DNA of 44,734 nt from Nocardia salmonicida NBRC 13393 (GCF_001613085.1 NZ_BDBR01000038.1:1-44734); one strand, 5' to 3'; counted from the first letter of the stretch, positions 1 through 9,039 are shown. Program-made: numbers and translations. The notes: generated by a model from the sequence alone, not told the origin.

Positions 1-614
1 TCGTACCCGGCCAGCACCAGCGAGCCGACCGTGCCGACGTTCGTGCCGGTGCCTTCGATCCAGGCGGCCACGATCGCCTCACCGCTTCGACGCAATGGCG
101 ATTTGATCCACGACCGGCTGCGCGTGCCCGGTCGGTACACCGAGTCGGTGCGCTTGGCTATGACCCCTTCGAGACCGGCCTGCTCCGCGGCGTCGAGCAG
201 ATGGGCGGGGTCGAAATCGGTCCAGTACGGCGGCACCCGGATCCGGCCGCGCTCGATCGCAAGCTGGCGGAGGAGCTCGCGGCGCGCCAGGTAGGGCTGA
301 TCCATCGTGGAGACCCCGTCCACGGCGAGGACATCGAACACGACGAACTCGACACGGATCGCATCGAGCAGCGCCGAGGTCGGGCGGGCGTGCATGCGCC
401 GTTGCAGACGCCCGAACGACGGAGCGCCGGTAGCGGGGTCGGGGGCGACGATCTCGCCGTCGAGCAGCAGACCATCGCCGAGTGCCGCAGTGGCCTCAGC
501 GAGCGCTGAGACGAGATCGGGGTAGGAGTCGGTGGCTTCGCGCAAGTTCCGGCTCCAGAACCGGCAACCGGTCTCGTCGCAGCGCGCGATGGCCCGCTGT
601 CCGTCCCACTTCAT
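1..614 (-). CDS. ATP-dependent DNA ligase, 5' end damaged, 3' end outside window
   Basis: Nick-sealing enzyme of the ATP-dependent ligase superfamily (LigC/LigD-type adenylation domain). The readable frame starts at an ATG directly before the nucleotidyltransfer motif I (MKWDGQRAI; Lys is the AMP-accepting residue). It continues through LLDGEIVAPD (motif III region), FVVFDVLAVDG, LEGVIAKR (motif IV) and SWIKSPLR (motif V-like), then runs off the left edge. The 25-30 residues that normally precede motif I, including a P-x-L-A segment, are missing from this frame. In a neighbouring frame just upstream, VAPTLA is readable 16 codons before the junction, which suggests a one-base frameshift rather than a true start. 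Catalytic core certain; intactness doubtful, probably a pseudogene. Confidence 0.72.
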   Translation of the reverse strand, partial: MKWDGQRAIARCDETGCRFWSRNLREATDSYPDLVSALAEATAALGDGLLLDGEIVAPDPATGAPSFGRLQRRMHARPTSALLDAIRVEFVVFDVLAVDGVSTMDQPYLARRELLRQLAIERGRIRVPPYWTDFDPAHLLDAAEQAGLEGVIAKRTDSVYRPGTRSRSWIKSPLRRSGEAIVAAWIEGTGTNVGTVGSLVLAGY

Positions 615-849
615 CTCATACGCCCTTCTCTGAACTACTGAGCAAGCAGAAGGATCGGGCGTTCATCGCCAAGGTCGGTGCCACTGGCCACATCGGCGAA
701 TCATGACGTGGTTCATGGGTGAATCTCGACGGCGTGGCAGCGAACCGGCTGCCCTATCGGCGAAAACCTGACGTCACGATAGGGCTTGACATCCGTCGTG
801 ACCGTTTCGAACCGCGCACTATGCGGCATGTGCGTGTGTTGCGTCCTCC

Positions 850-927
850 TGTGCTCAAGGCCATGTAGGCGGCGAGGATGTAGTTGGGGTGGCGGTCGAG
901 GTTGATGCGGGCCCGGTCGTAACGCAT
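850..927 (-). pseudogene. Remnant of a tyrosine recombinase C-terminus
   Basis: A short reading frame encodes MRYDRARINLDRHP followed by NYILAAYMALST. This matches the usual end of actinobacterial tyrosine recombinases, where the catalytic Tyr lies in an M-x-Y-D-R-A-R context. A stop codon lies just before it and no catalytic Arg, Lys or His region is present, so only the last ~26 codons survive. It lies between the damaged ligase and the SDR gene, consistent with a deletion scar. Confidence 0.6.
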
Positions 928-930
928 CGT

Positions 931-1713
931 TCATAGGCATGTGCCTTGAACGGCGGGAGACTCTCGTCCGGTTCCGAGCAGGCGCAGGGCCGTCCGGCGC
1001 GGTAAGGCCCTGGCAGCGGTGGCGAACAGAGTGTTCACCCTGCCGGAGATGACGGTGGGCTGTCTACGCCGGTGTAGTGCCGACAAGGCTCTGACGGCGA
1101 CTTGTCCGGGAGTCTGCACGAGGCTAGCGGGTACGTCGGCACCGTTGTGCGGCTGCGATTGTGTGGCAGTCATCCCAGGGCACAAGCCCATGACGTACAC
1201 GCCGCGGGCTTTGTGTTCCTGCCACAAGGATTCCGAGAGCGAGGCGACAAAGGCCTTGGTGGCGCAGTAGACGCTCAGGTTCGCCATGGGGGCGAACGCG
1301 AGGGTGGACGAGACGTTGATCAGTGCGTCACCTGGACGCGCCCCGGTCAGGAAGGTGTGAGCGAGGGCGACCAACGCGTGGCAGTTGAGGTCCACCATGG
1401 CCGTCGCGCGCTCCATCGGGACCTCGATGAACGGCCCCGCGGTCGCGGTGCCCGCATTGTTGACCAGAACGTCGAACGAGGTCTGCTGCACGGCGCGCAC
1501 CACGCGCCCCAGGCCGTCCTCTGTCTCCAGGTCCGCGACGAGCGCGGCATGGCCGTGGCCGAGACCGTCGATGACCGCGTGCAAGCGGTCTTCGTTGCGC
1601 GCGACGCCGGTGACTGCATACCCGGTTGCGGCGAGCGCGTGGGCCAGCGCGCGGCCGATCCCCTCGCTCGCGCCGGTCACCAGGGCCGTCCGACGGGCCG
1701 GCGGCACAGTCAC
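931..1713 (-). CDS. SDR family NAD(P)-dependent oxidoreductase
   Basis: Classical short-chain dehydrogenase of 260 residues. Cofactor motif TGASEGIG is at 13-20, NNAG at 85-88, Asn110, and the catalytic Ser136, Tyr149 and Lys153 (SVYCATKA) are in the standard order. The substrate is unknown. The GTG start at 1713 overlaps the stop of the upstream SnoaL-like gene (GTGA), implying translational coupling, and gives a normal N-terminus directly before the Rossmann beta strand. It is the last gene of a three-gene unit opposite a MarR regulator. The C-terminal region (HRRRQPTVISGRVNTLF) resembles SDR reductases acting on lipophilic substrates, but that is weak evidence. Confidence 0.9.
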   Translation of the reverse strand: MTVPPARRTALVTGASEGIGRALAHALAATGYAVTGVARNEDRLHAVIDGLGHGHAALVADLETEDGLGRVVRAVQQTSFDVLVNNAGTATAGPFIEVPMERATAMVDLNCHALVALAHTFLTGARPGDALINVSSTLAFAPMANLSVYCATKAFVASLSESLWQEHKARGVYVMGLCPGMTATQSQPHNGADVPASLVQTPGQVAVRALSALHRRRQPTVISGRVNTLFATAARALPRRTALRLLGTGRESPAVQGTCL

Positions 1714-2366
1714 TTCTCGGCCTCCGGCCGGGTGTCCGGAGAGAGGATGAACGAAATGCGCTCCATGACGGACTTTCGCTGGGTGTTCTGGAACGCCGCG
1801 ACCCGCCACCGGCCGTCTGCCTCGCGTAAGAGCGTGTACGTCTGAACTTTGGACAGCTCGCCGGGTGCGTCTCCGGTGTAGTCGTCGCCGCGGCCGGTGA
1901 TGACGGCGGTATCCGGCGACAGGAAGCGGATGCCGAGGTAGGAGTTGGCCAGTTTGCTGCCCTCGAGGAATCCCCCGAAGAGGGCCTTGTGGGAGTTGAC
2001 GATGTCGGCGCGGCCCTCGTAGTAGGTGGCGTAGGTGGCGTCCTCGGTGAACTGCGAGCCGTAGGCGACGGCGTCGTTGCGATCCCAGGCGTCGATCAAC
2101 GACTCCAGTACACCGCACACCGCGTCGCGGTCGCCGGGCGAAGCCTGGCCGGTCGGGGTGACATTCACACACTCGTCCTGACCGGCGTTGTGCACGTCGG
2201 AGGAGGCGTCGAGCCACAGATATCCGCCGCCGCCCGCGACCGCGATCGCAAGTAGGCCGACGCCGAGTATGCGAACCCATCGTCGGCGGGGGCTTGCGGG
2301 AGACTTCCCGGCAGCCTGGTCTTTCGTTCCGTCCTGGGGTGCGGGTTTCTGGTTGGTGGTGGTCAT
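1710..2366 (-). CDS. Membrane-anchored SgcJ/EcaC-like (SnoaL/DUF4440 fold) protein
   Basis: 218 residues. A basic N-terminus precedes one hydrophobic segment at ~32-52 (ILGVGLLAIAVAGGGGYLW). The rest is an NTF2/SnoaL-like domain with LIDAWDRNDAVAYGSQF, ADIVNSHKALF, AVITGRGDDY and a C-terminal WRVAAFQNTQRK. That pattern is typical of the SgcJ/EcaC oxidoreductase-like family, whose biochemistry is poorly defined. It is clearly paralogous to the next gene upstream, which lacks the anchor. The anchor should hold the domain outside the cytoplasmic membrane (positive-inside side N-terminal). Coupled to the SDR gene by a 4-nt overlap. Confidence 0.85.
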   Translation of the reverse strand: MTTTNQKPAPQDGTKDQAAGKSPASPRRRWVRILGVGLLAIAVAGGGGYLWLDASSDVHNAGQDECVNVTPTGQASPGDRDAVCGVLESLIDAWDRNDAVAYGSQFTEDATYATYYEGRADIVNSHKALFGGFLEGSKLANSYLGIRFLSPDTAVITGRGDDYTGDAPGELSKVQTYTLLREADGRWRVAAFQNTQRKSVMERISFILSPDTRPEAEK

Positions 2367-2418
2367 GGGTTGCGAGTCCTTCGGTGTGGAGAGGGTGTGC
2401 CGTTCTGGGACGGATGGG

Positions 2419-2877
2419 TCACTTCTGCGCGGCGGGGATGGTGCCGGGGGCGGTCTTGAAGGAGATGGCTTCCATCAGCGGCTTGCGCTGGGTGTTGTGG
2501 AACGCCGCCACCCGCCACTGCCCGTCCGCCTCGCGCACGAACGCGCAGGTCTGCACTTTCGACAGCTTCGAGGACTTGGGCGCGGTCGCTCCCTTATAGG
2601 TGTCGCCGCGGGCGGTGACGAAGGCAGTGTCGGGGCCGTAGAAGCGGATACCGGCGATCTCCGAGGCGAGGTTGGTGTTCTTCAAGAATTTCGCGAACAG
2701 CGTGCGATGGCACGCCACGATGTCGGCTCTGCCGCTGTAGCAGGTCCCGACGAACGTCACGTACGTGGCGTCTTGGGTGAACAGCGCCCCGTAGGCGTCG
2801 GCGTCGTTGCGGGCCCACGCGGTGTTCATCTGGGTCATTACCGCGGTGATGGCCGCCTTGTCGTCCTGGGTGGTCAT
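2419..2877 (-). CDS. SgcJ/EcaC-like (SnoaL/DUF4440 fold) soluble protein
   Basis: 152 residues, one NTF2-like domain: MNTAWARNDADAYGALF, RADIVACHRTLFAKFL, PDTAFVTARGDTY and WRVAAFHNTQRKPLMEAISF. I chose the ATG at 2877 because GAGGAGGAC lies just upstream; a further ATG at 2916 has no comparable site and would add a poor N-terminus. First gene of the unit reading toward the SDR gene and divergent from the MarR gene. It shares the strings NTQRK, RADI and PDTA with the downstream membrane-anchored copy, so the two arose by duplication. Function unknown beyond family. Confidence 0.88.
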   Translation of the reverse strand: MTTQDDKAAITAVMTQMNTAWARNDADAYGALFTQDATYVTFVGTCYSGRADIVACHRTLFAKFLKNTNLASEIAGIRFYGPDTAFVTARGDTYKGATAPKSSKLSKVQTCAFVREADGQWRVAAFHNTQRKPLMEAISFKTAPGTIPAAQK

Positions 2878-2921
2878 GCCGTCCTCCTCGTCGTTAAGAT
2901 GAAGCAGAATCTGCACTCCGA

Positions 2922-2938
2922 CAATATCTGCATTATTG
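2922..2938. promoter_or_regulatory. Candidate MarR operator in divergent promoter
   Basis: CAATA-TCTGCAT-TATTG is a 17-bp inverted repeat in the 91-bp region between the divergent SnoaL-like and MarR genes. The size fits MarR-family operators, and the region is AT-rich relative to its surroundings. Role inferred from position. Confidence 0.5.
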
Positions 2939-2968
2939 CAACTATCAGAATAGGGGGCGTCGACACCG

Positions 2969-3493
2969 ATGGCAACCGAGACACCTCGAGATCAGCACCA
3001 GATCTTCCGTGAGTACCTCGACGCGGTGGGCCTGCACGGCATGGCCGGCGCAGAAGCCGCCGGACTCGCACCCATCGAGTGGTACGCGGTGAGCCTGATC
3101 ACCTTGGCCGGGCAGATGAGCTCGGGCGACCTGGCCGCCCGCGTAGGCCTGACCACCGGTGCCACGACCCGGCTGATCGACCGCCTCGAGAAAGCGGGCT
3201 ACCTGCGCCGTACCGCGGATCCAGCCGATCGTCGGCGGGTCATCGTCGAAGCCTCAGCCGAGACCTTCCCAGACATCGAGGACGTCGTCGGTCCCGCCCG
3301 CCGACTGATCGCCGAGGTTTTAGACCGCTACACGGCCGAGCAGCGCGAGGTCCTTTTCGACTACTTCGCACACGCAACCCCTGCATACCGGGCAGCCGCC
3401 GAAGAGATCCGCGCCCGCGCCGCACGAAGCCGCCGCCCCGGCCCCAAACCCAAGGAAGCCACCGCTCCTCCAACCCCTCACGCGAGCACGTGA
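2969..3493 (+). CDS. MarR family transcriptional regulator
   Basis: 174 residues with a winged helix-turn-helix. SSGDLAARVGLTTGATTRLI at ~51-70 contains the recognition helix, and DPADRRRVIVE at 84-94 is the typical MarR wing. The N- and C-terminal helices form the dimer interface in this family. The C-terminal tail (RRPGPKPKEATAPPTPHAS) is basic, Pro-rich and probably disordered. It is transcribed away from the SnoaL/SnoaL/SDR unit, which it probably represses through the 2922-2938 palindrome, relieved by an unknown small ligand (inference). Confidence 0.9.
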   Translation: MATETPRDQHQIFREYLDAVGLHGMAGAEAAGLAPIEWYAVSLITLAGQMSSGDLAARVGLTTGATTRLIDRLEKAGYLRRTADPADRRRVIVEASAETFPDIEDVVGPARRLIAEVLDRYTAEQREVLFDYFAHATPAYRAAAEEIRARAARSRRPGPKPKEATAPPTPHAST

Positions 3494-3901
3494 CCACTCC
3501 CCGGCCCGTTCCACATCACAATCCACGATCGAGAGCCGGGCAATGATCTGGATGGTCCGCCAGACCGTGCCTCAGTCTCGTCTTCAATAGCGCGGCGCCA
3601 ATCCCTGCCGAAAGACGGGCCTCTGGCAGCTCGTGGTGCTTGATTACCAGATGTTCGCAATACCCGCTCATCGGCAGAATTAGTGCGTTCAGCAGACGGG
3701 CCGAAGTGTCAAGACACTCCAACCGGTGACATCAGTTTCACCGATACCAACGGATCTCGCCTGCGCTGTAGACGTCACAGTTGACCGATGATCGACGTCG
3801 GATTTCACCAGCACAGCCACTACCGCAGCGCGCCGCAACAGTAGGCGTACCGCGCCGGGCCACAGTCCGATCCCTCAACGCCGTGGCGGCGGGTTGGCAG
3901 T
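3494..3901. other. Intergenic region, no convincing gene
   Basis: About 400 bp between the convergent MarR and recombinase genes. Short frames exist on both strands but none has a ribosome binding site or recognisable motif. The only structure seen is a small inverted repeat, CGGTGA-N8-TCACCG, at 3724-3743. Confidence 0.4.
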
Positions 3902-6400
3902 TCAATCAGGGCCGATGGGCATCTCGGCTGACCGGGCGGCGATGTCGGGGAAGCTCGGCAGGCTCAGATGCACGGTAGCGGCGCGCGCCACACGCGCGTC
4001 GATCTGGGAGAGCTTGTCCTCGGCGGCAGCCAAACTCACAGCCAACCCATCGGCCTCGCCGATCCAGCCCGCCTGCTGCGCTTCAGCGATACGAACGGTG
4101 AGATTGTCGCGGATCTCGGCGAGCCGGTGCCGCTGAGCGGGGTCGACACGCAGTACCGGACACCGGATACAACTGTGTTCGTGCTGGCAACTCGTGCCGT
4201 AAGCGCGGCCGCAATCACCCAGGGCGAGTTTGCGGCGTTCGAAATGACCGAGGAATTCGTCCCACTCGGCCTCGGTCGGAGTGCGGTACTCCTCACCGGG
4301 GCGCAGCGCGCGGCGCCGGGCGATGAAGCCACGATGGCCTTCGATCGCTTCCTGCGGATAGATCGCCTTGTAGCCCATGGTGGTGTTGATGTCCTTGTGC
4401 CCCAACAGCAGTTGCGCGATATGCGGAGGCATTCCGTTCATGATCGCTTCGGTAGTGAAGATACGGCGTAGGTCGTGCGGTTGGAAGTACAACGGCGCCC
4501 CGGCAGCATCTTTGACACCGGTCGCTTCCAGCAGTTCGCTCAGCGCTGTGCGGATCATCCCAGCCGACACGGCACGGTTCTGCGTTCCGTTGTCCCACTG
4601 GAACAACAGTGGCGCGGGCTCGCTCCAGACGCGCTCGGCCATGTCGTAGAACGGCACCAGCGGCACACGCCCATCCGTTCCGCGCACCCGGCACACGATC
4701 GCCGAAAGCACATCGGCCAGTTCCGGCCCGACGACCAAGACCCGTTCCTCGTCGGACTTCGATGGTGCGATCTGCAGCAACGGGATGATCTCGCCGGTGC
4801 TCGGCAGCGTGTACTGGGTGATGCTGTGGTGGCTGATCTCGAGCAACTCTTCAATCCGAACACCGGTATGGCGCAGCACTTCCACACTGGCCCACGCCCA
4901 GAACGCCCGATTCTCCAACTCGCGGAGCTTGATCCTGCGACCGGCCTCGTCGTAGACGATCGGGATATCGTTGACCCCTGCACGCGTCCACGGCTTGGAC
5001 CGGACATACACCTGTCCGCCGACGCTGAACCCGTCGCCCGGTGCCGCCGCCAGGGCCGCCGCCACGAAGGTCTTCGCGGCAGCGGCACGCTCCTCGGCGA
5101 TACGGACCAGGGTGGGCAACATCGGAAGCCGTTCGCGTGTGCGTTGATCCATACGCGCTTTTCGGCGACGTTCCAGCTTTTTGCTACTGGTTTCAGCCGG
5201 GGTGATCGGACACGGAGCCACCCAGTACGACCACCGCGCGGGATCCGCGGCCGCCCACGACGCCAGGTCGAGATAGAACGCGCGCACCGCGGTGAGCAGG
5301 TAGATGTACTGCACCCGAGGGACCTGAATTTCGGCGACCGAGCCATCGGGCTGTCGACGGCGCACGGACCTGGTCTGGAGACGCTGTTTCCACGCCGTCG
5401 CCATCTCGCGGTCGAGGCGGAACGAGTCGATGCCTGGATGATGCTTTTCCAGGTCCGCCCAGAAGTGCCCCACCAGCGTCCGCGCGAGATCTTCGATCGA
5501 CGAATAGTCCAGTGCGGGTTGGCGTTCGGAGAGATAGTCGATGAACACCGCACGTACCGCCGGGTTGGCGACGCGGTGACGGTCGACCATGTCCTCCACA
5601 CTGGCTTGACCCTTACGGCGAGTAACCCAATGCAGACTCGGCGGCGAATCGGCAGAAAAGCAACCGATACCACGCAGCATCAGGTAGAAGCCGTGGCGGC
5701 TCATGCCCGGTGAGCACACGATCCTTTCGGCGATGCGTAGCTCGACGCAATCGCCCACCGTGATCTTCGAGATACCACCGGCGTTGACCAGTATCAGCGC
5801 GGTGACGTGCCAACGCGCAGTGCGGCCCTGCATCGAATCCCACATCGCCGCGTCAGTGCCTGCCTGCAACCGTGCGAACCCTCGACGGTCACGACACGGG
5901 CCCGCCCACTCCCGCCAAAACGCCGTGCGACGCTGGGCCAACAAGAACTCCAAGTCCGGGCGCACCACGTCCGCACTGAACAATCCCGCCAACCCGCAGT
6001 CCAACACCATCACCGGTTCACAATCGACGCCCCGACCGAGCAGCCAACGCCGTACCGGGGTGCTCCACTCCGATCCCAAGCGCGCCGCCCCGCTCGCATC
6101 CCAACGCTGCTGCCACGTGGTCCCCGAAAACGTGGCCAGCCAGTCCAAAAGCCATCTCGCGCCCTCCACGCCGAGCGCTTGCGTCGATTCCTGGCCGGCC
6201 AGCAGAAAGCTCGGACCGCTCAGCGTCACCAGCACCTGTCCCGCACTGTGAGTGTTCCGCGGCGGTGGTGAACGACGGGCCGGGAAACGTACGAGCAGGC
6301 GCTCAGCGACCGGCCCGGTATGCCGAGGCGCCACGACCCTCTCGGGGTCGGCGCTGGCGGGCAGCTTCGACACTCCGCGACCACTAACCGCAGCCATCAC
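3902..6400 (-). CDS. Large tyrosine recombinase (phage-integrase family), 832 aa
   Basis: DNA strand-exchange enzyme with the full catalytic set: Arg in HTGVRIEELLEI (~515), HDLRRIFTTEA (~638-648), LLGHKDINTTMGY with the nucleophile Tyr at ~675. It is about twice the usual integrase length: roughly 400 residues precede the catalytic domain. A C-terminal Cys/His cluster follows at ~728-750 (CGRAYGTSCQHEHSCIRCP), a likely zinc site also known from large actinobacterial recombinases of tandem units. It overlaps the upstream 427-residue recombinase by ATGA, so the two are coupled and probably act together. No att site was identified. Confidence 0.9.
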   Translation of the reverse strand: MMAAVSGRGVSKLPASADPERVVAPRHTGPVAERLLVRFPARRSPPPRNTHSAGQVLVTLSGPSFLLAGQESTQALGVEGARWLLDWLATFSGTTWQQRWDASGAARLGSEWSTPVRRWLLGRGVDCEPVMVLDCGLAGLFSADVVRPDLEFLLAQRRTAFWREWAGPCRDRRGFARLQAGTDAAMWDSMQGRTARWHVTALILVNAGGISKITVGDCVELRIAERIVCSPGMSRHGFYLMLRGIGCFSADSPPSLHWVTRRKGQASVEDMVDRHRVANPAVRAVFIDYLSERQPALDYSSIEDLARTLVGHFWADLEKHHPGIDSFRLDREMATAWKQRLQTRSVRRRQPDGSVAEIQVPRVQYIYLLTAVRAFYLDLASWAAADPARWSYWVAPCPITPAETSSKKLERRRKARMDQRTRERLPMLPTLVRIAEERAAAAKTFVAAALAAAPGDGFSVGGQVYVRSKPWTRAGVNDIPIVYDEAGRRIKLRELENRAFWAWASVEVLRHTGVRIEELLEISHHSITQYTLPSTGEIIPLLQIAPSKSDEERVLVVGPELADVLSAIVCRVRGTDGRVPLVPFYDMAERVWSEPAPLLFQWDNGTQNRAVSAGMIRTALSELLEATGVKDAAGAPLYFQPHDLRRIFTTEAIMNGMPPHIAQLLLGHKDINTTMGYKAIYPQEAIEGHRGFIARRRALRPGEEYRTPTEAEWDEFLGHFERRKLALGDCGRAYGTSCQHEHSCIRCPVLRVDPAQRHRLAEIRDNLTVRIAEAQQAGWIGEADGLAVSLAAAEDKLSQIDARVARAATVHLSLPSFPDIAARSAEMPIGPD

Positions 6401-7680
6401 GGCCGCCTGAACAGCACATCGAGCGCGGCCGGGTTGTAGCCGGGCGCCGGAGTCGCGGGCACTCCCGCCGCACGCATGTCGGCGCGGCGGGCGAAGTGGG
6501 CCAGGGCGTGCTCGATCACCTCATCCTCGCTCGGCGTGAGGTACAGCTGGGTCGTGGTCAAGGAGACGTGGCCGAGGATCGCCTGCACGTCGAACAACGG
6601 CAACTCCGGGTCGCTGGCCATCCGGTACGCCGCCGTGTGACGCAGATCGTGCAGAGTCCAATTCGACCCGAGCAACACCTGTGCCCGCATAAACATTGCT
6701 CGCGCCGCAGGGTACGACAGCCGCCGCCACGGTTGCCGCAACGTGAACCACAACGGAAACCCCCGCCCCCGCGGCGCACCGCGACGCCACAGCTCTTCTT
6801 GATAGATCCGCAACCACACGAACGCATCCGTCGAGGCCGGAACACGCTGCACCGCACCAGAACCCTTACGCGTCACCGCAATCACCTGCTGACCAACATC
6901 CGGGCCGTCTTGCCCGCACGACAACAGTTCCTCTGCACGCACACCCGTAGACACCCAGAACGCCAACAACGCACGATCACGGGACGACCGCAACCCCGCG
7001 AACACGCCGTTGAATTGCTCGTCCGGAATCCTCCGCGGAATCCGCTTAGGCACCACCGGGCGGTAGCGGCCCACGCGTTCGTTCCCGAACCCATCGGACG
7101 GATCGTGGTGCGCGTGCACGCGCCCAGCACGGCGCGCCCGATCCAGCGGAAATGGATTGACCAGCGGCCCGCACCCGATGCCCAACTGGAACTCGTAGAA
7201 CGAACGCAACACGGTCTCCGCGTGAGCACGCGTGGCCGCCGAAAATTTCACGCCCTGACCAGGCTTACCAGTGACCGGATTCCGGACCGCCGACTCTGTT
7301 GTCTCCGTACCCTTCTCGCCCCGACCAGCCGCCCCCGCTCCGCCACCGCGATGCCGCCAATGTGGGCGAACCGGCTTGTCGGCGATCTTCATCCACCGCG
7401 CAAAATCGCGCCCATCCGCTGGCATCGCCCGGTCCCATTCCACCCCCAGCACAGTCAGGAAACGCCACCACCGCAACAGATCCAGCCCATAGGACCGGAT
7501 CGTCGACACCGAGCGATCCGAGGCCTGCAACTCCGCGAAGAATCGTGTGGCAGAAGACACCACTTCACCATCCGCACCCACTAGGCGATACGGCTCCCAT
7601 ACCGAATTCGTCCGCTCCAACCGGCCGACCACAGGCAGCACCAGCACTTCGAGGTCCCTGGGCCTCTCGTCATCGCGCAT
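6397..7680 (-). CDS. Tyrosine recombinase (site-specific integrase), 427 aa
   Basis: SAM-like core-binding N-terminal part (~43-170), then a catalytic domain with Arg248 (STGVRAEELL), Lys272, His344 and Arg347 (LHDLRHTAAYRM), His371 (ILGHVSLTTT) and Tyr380 (TTTQLYL). All active-site residues are present. First gene of a two-recombinase unit, overlapping the 832-residue recombinase by 4 nt. Tandem tyrosine recombinases are known from actinobacterial islands and from the recombinase-in-trio elements; here only two are present. The region from 7681 to the next gene must hold the promoter. Confidence 0.92.
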   Translation of the reverse strand: MRDDERPRDLEVLVLPVVGRLERTNSVWEPYRLVGADGEVVSSATRFFAELQASDRSVSTIRSYGLDLLRWWRFLTVLGVEWDRAMPADGRDFARWMKIADKPVRPHWRHRGGGAGAAGRGEKGTETTESAVRNPVTGKPGQGVKFSAATRAHAETVLRSFYEFQLGIGCGPLVNPFPLDRARRAGRVHAHHDPSDGFGNERVGRYRPVVPKRIPRRIPDEQFNGVFAGLRSSRDRALLAFWVSTGVRAEELLSCGQDGPDVGQQVIAVTRKGSGAVQRVPASTDAFVWLRIYQEELWRRGAPRGRGFPLWFTLRQPWRRLSYPAARAMFMRAQVLLGSNWTLHDLRHTAAYRMASDPELPLFDVQAILGHVSLTTTQLYLTPSEDEVIEHALAHFARRADMRAAGVPATPAPGYNPAALDVLFRRP

Positions 7681-7887
7681 GGCGGCAGAAGCTATCAGCG
7701 AATCACGCTGACCTGCAATAACTACGACGCTAGTTCAGTTAACACGCCAGATGGGGGACGCAGAAGGCAGGGTTCCCGGCGATGCCAGCATCGGCGCAGG
7801 TACGCGCACCACTCCCCGAGCGTACGTCTGGCAAACACCGCCAAGGGTTCGGCGCGGCGGAGAAAACCGTGCGGTACTATTTCGAAC

Positions 7888-8340
7888 ATGCGTTCGAGGC
7901 CGGAGGATGGCGATCCGATGGACGGACCAGCGCCGACATCCGACGGGCGTGTCCGGCGGGTCGATCCCGCCATGGCCCGGACCGAGGGCACCGAGCCGGA
8001 GCTGCGGTATCCGGACGCGACGGGGCATTTCGCCCGAACCGCGGTGCGAGCGCCGCGGCCGGTATGGGTGCGTCTGGATGCGGTGCTGATCCGGGATCCG
8101 GGCACGCCGTGCCATGTCAATGGGGCAGGGCTGGACATGCGCGGCGAGCGCCCGGGGTGGTTGAGTCATTGGGTGCCCAGCGTCGACGGCTGGTGGATGG
8201 GGCGAGTCACCTACTCGATCGCCTACGCCGACGGGCGCCGGGTGCCCCTGACTCTGACCGATCAGCTCATCCCGGCCTACGCGCTGCGACCCCGCCGCGA
8301 CGTGGCCACAAACCGCGAGCATCCTCGCCGGGCGACGTAG
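7888..8340 (+). CDS. Hypothetical protein
   Basis: 150 residues from the ATG at 7888; an ATG at 7918 with GGAGG about 11 nt upstream is an equally possible start (140 residues). The conserved-looking core is VWVRLDAVLIRDPGTP, LSHWVPSVDGWWMGRVTY and VPLTLTDQLIPAYALRP, a beta-rich Trp-containing domain of unknown function. Codon third positions are strongly GC, as expected for coding sequence here. Reads away from the recombinase unit. Confidence 0.6.
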   Translation: MRSRPEDGDPMDGPAPTSDGRVRRVDPAMARTEGTEPELRYPDATGHFARTAVRAPRPVWVRLDAVLIRDPGTPCHVNGAGLDMRGERPGWLSHWVPSVDGWWMGRVTYSIAYADGRRVPLTLTDQLIPAYALRPRRDVATNREHPRRAT

Positions 8341-8494
8341 GCCGCGGTCGGGTCGAGTTGGATGGCAACGAGTTCCGGCCGAGCCCAGGGCTTCCTCCCG
8401 ACGCTTGTCCAGCCCTGCACTGGACCGAACGCATCGACGCGAACCATCCAACGGATCGCCGTCGGCCCGTGCGGCCACATGGCAGTCTTTGTCC

Positions 8495-8917
8495 ATGGGG
8501 AAGCCAACACTGCTCGTCGATGTCATGGGGTTTCCGCACATCTGCAAAAAGTGCGGAACCGAGCAGCAGTGGGTGTGGGCGGTTGAAGCGCGCGCGCTCG
8601 GACGAAATGGCATGGTCGAAGCGATAGCGACAGATCAAGAGCTTCCGGTGCACATCGCGCGGAGCGTCCTGACGGCAGCCGGCCGACCCGACGTTGCGGC
8701 GCTGCTGGGGGATCGGTGTGAGCGTGGGAGCAGCTTCAATCCGAATATCTGTTCGCACTGCGGGCACCGGGAATCGTGGCATTCACTGGAAAGCGTTGTC
8801 GTTGCGGGCGCCCATGCCCCACGCGCACCGATCGCCAGTGCGCCCCATCCTGTCCCGGAATGGCGTCAGCTCATGGCATCGCTGCGCAACTACGAATGCT
8901 GGTACATCGGCCGGTGA
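8495..8917 (+). CDS. Hypothetical protein with two CxxC-type metal sites
   Basis: 140 residues from the ATG at 8495. HICKKCGTEQQW near the N-terminus and NICSHCGHRESW near residue 90 form two CxxC half-sites, probably one zinc ribbon. The end is Trp/Tyr-rich (NYECWYIGR). No ribosome binding site is obvious. Function unknown; a structural zinc or nucleic-acid-binding role is only inference. Confidence 0.6.
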   Translation: MGKPTLLVDVMGFPHICKKCGTEQQWVWAVEARALGRNGMVEAIATDQELPVHIARSVLTAAGRPDVAALLGDRCERGSSFNPNICSHCGHRESWHSLESVVVAGAHAPRAPIASAPHPVPEWRQLMASLRNYECWYIGR

Positions 8918-9039
8918 AGACATCGGCTGGCCGAGCGACTCGGACTTCTGGTGGAGGGCGAGGATGGCTGTGGCGCTCTCACTGGAACAGGCCGGTCTTG
9001 TTGCGCGGCACCCTTAGTCCTGACGACGAGCTCGGCCCG

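Noticed and set aside
931..2280. A single long open frame covering the SDR gene and the upstream region
   Set aside because: Only the part from the GTG at 1713 has SDR homology; the rest is an Arg-rich shadow of the SnoaL-like gene in another frame.
7731..7745. CAGTTAACAC upstream of the recombinase pair, identical to 10 bases of the shared promoter motif
   Set aside because: Only one unit is present, without the 9-bp-spaced repeats or TACAGT; a 10-base match can occur by chance in a window this size.
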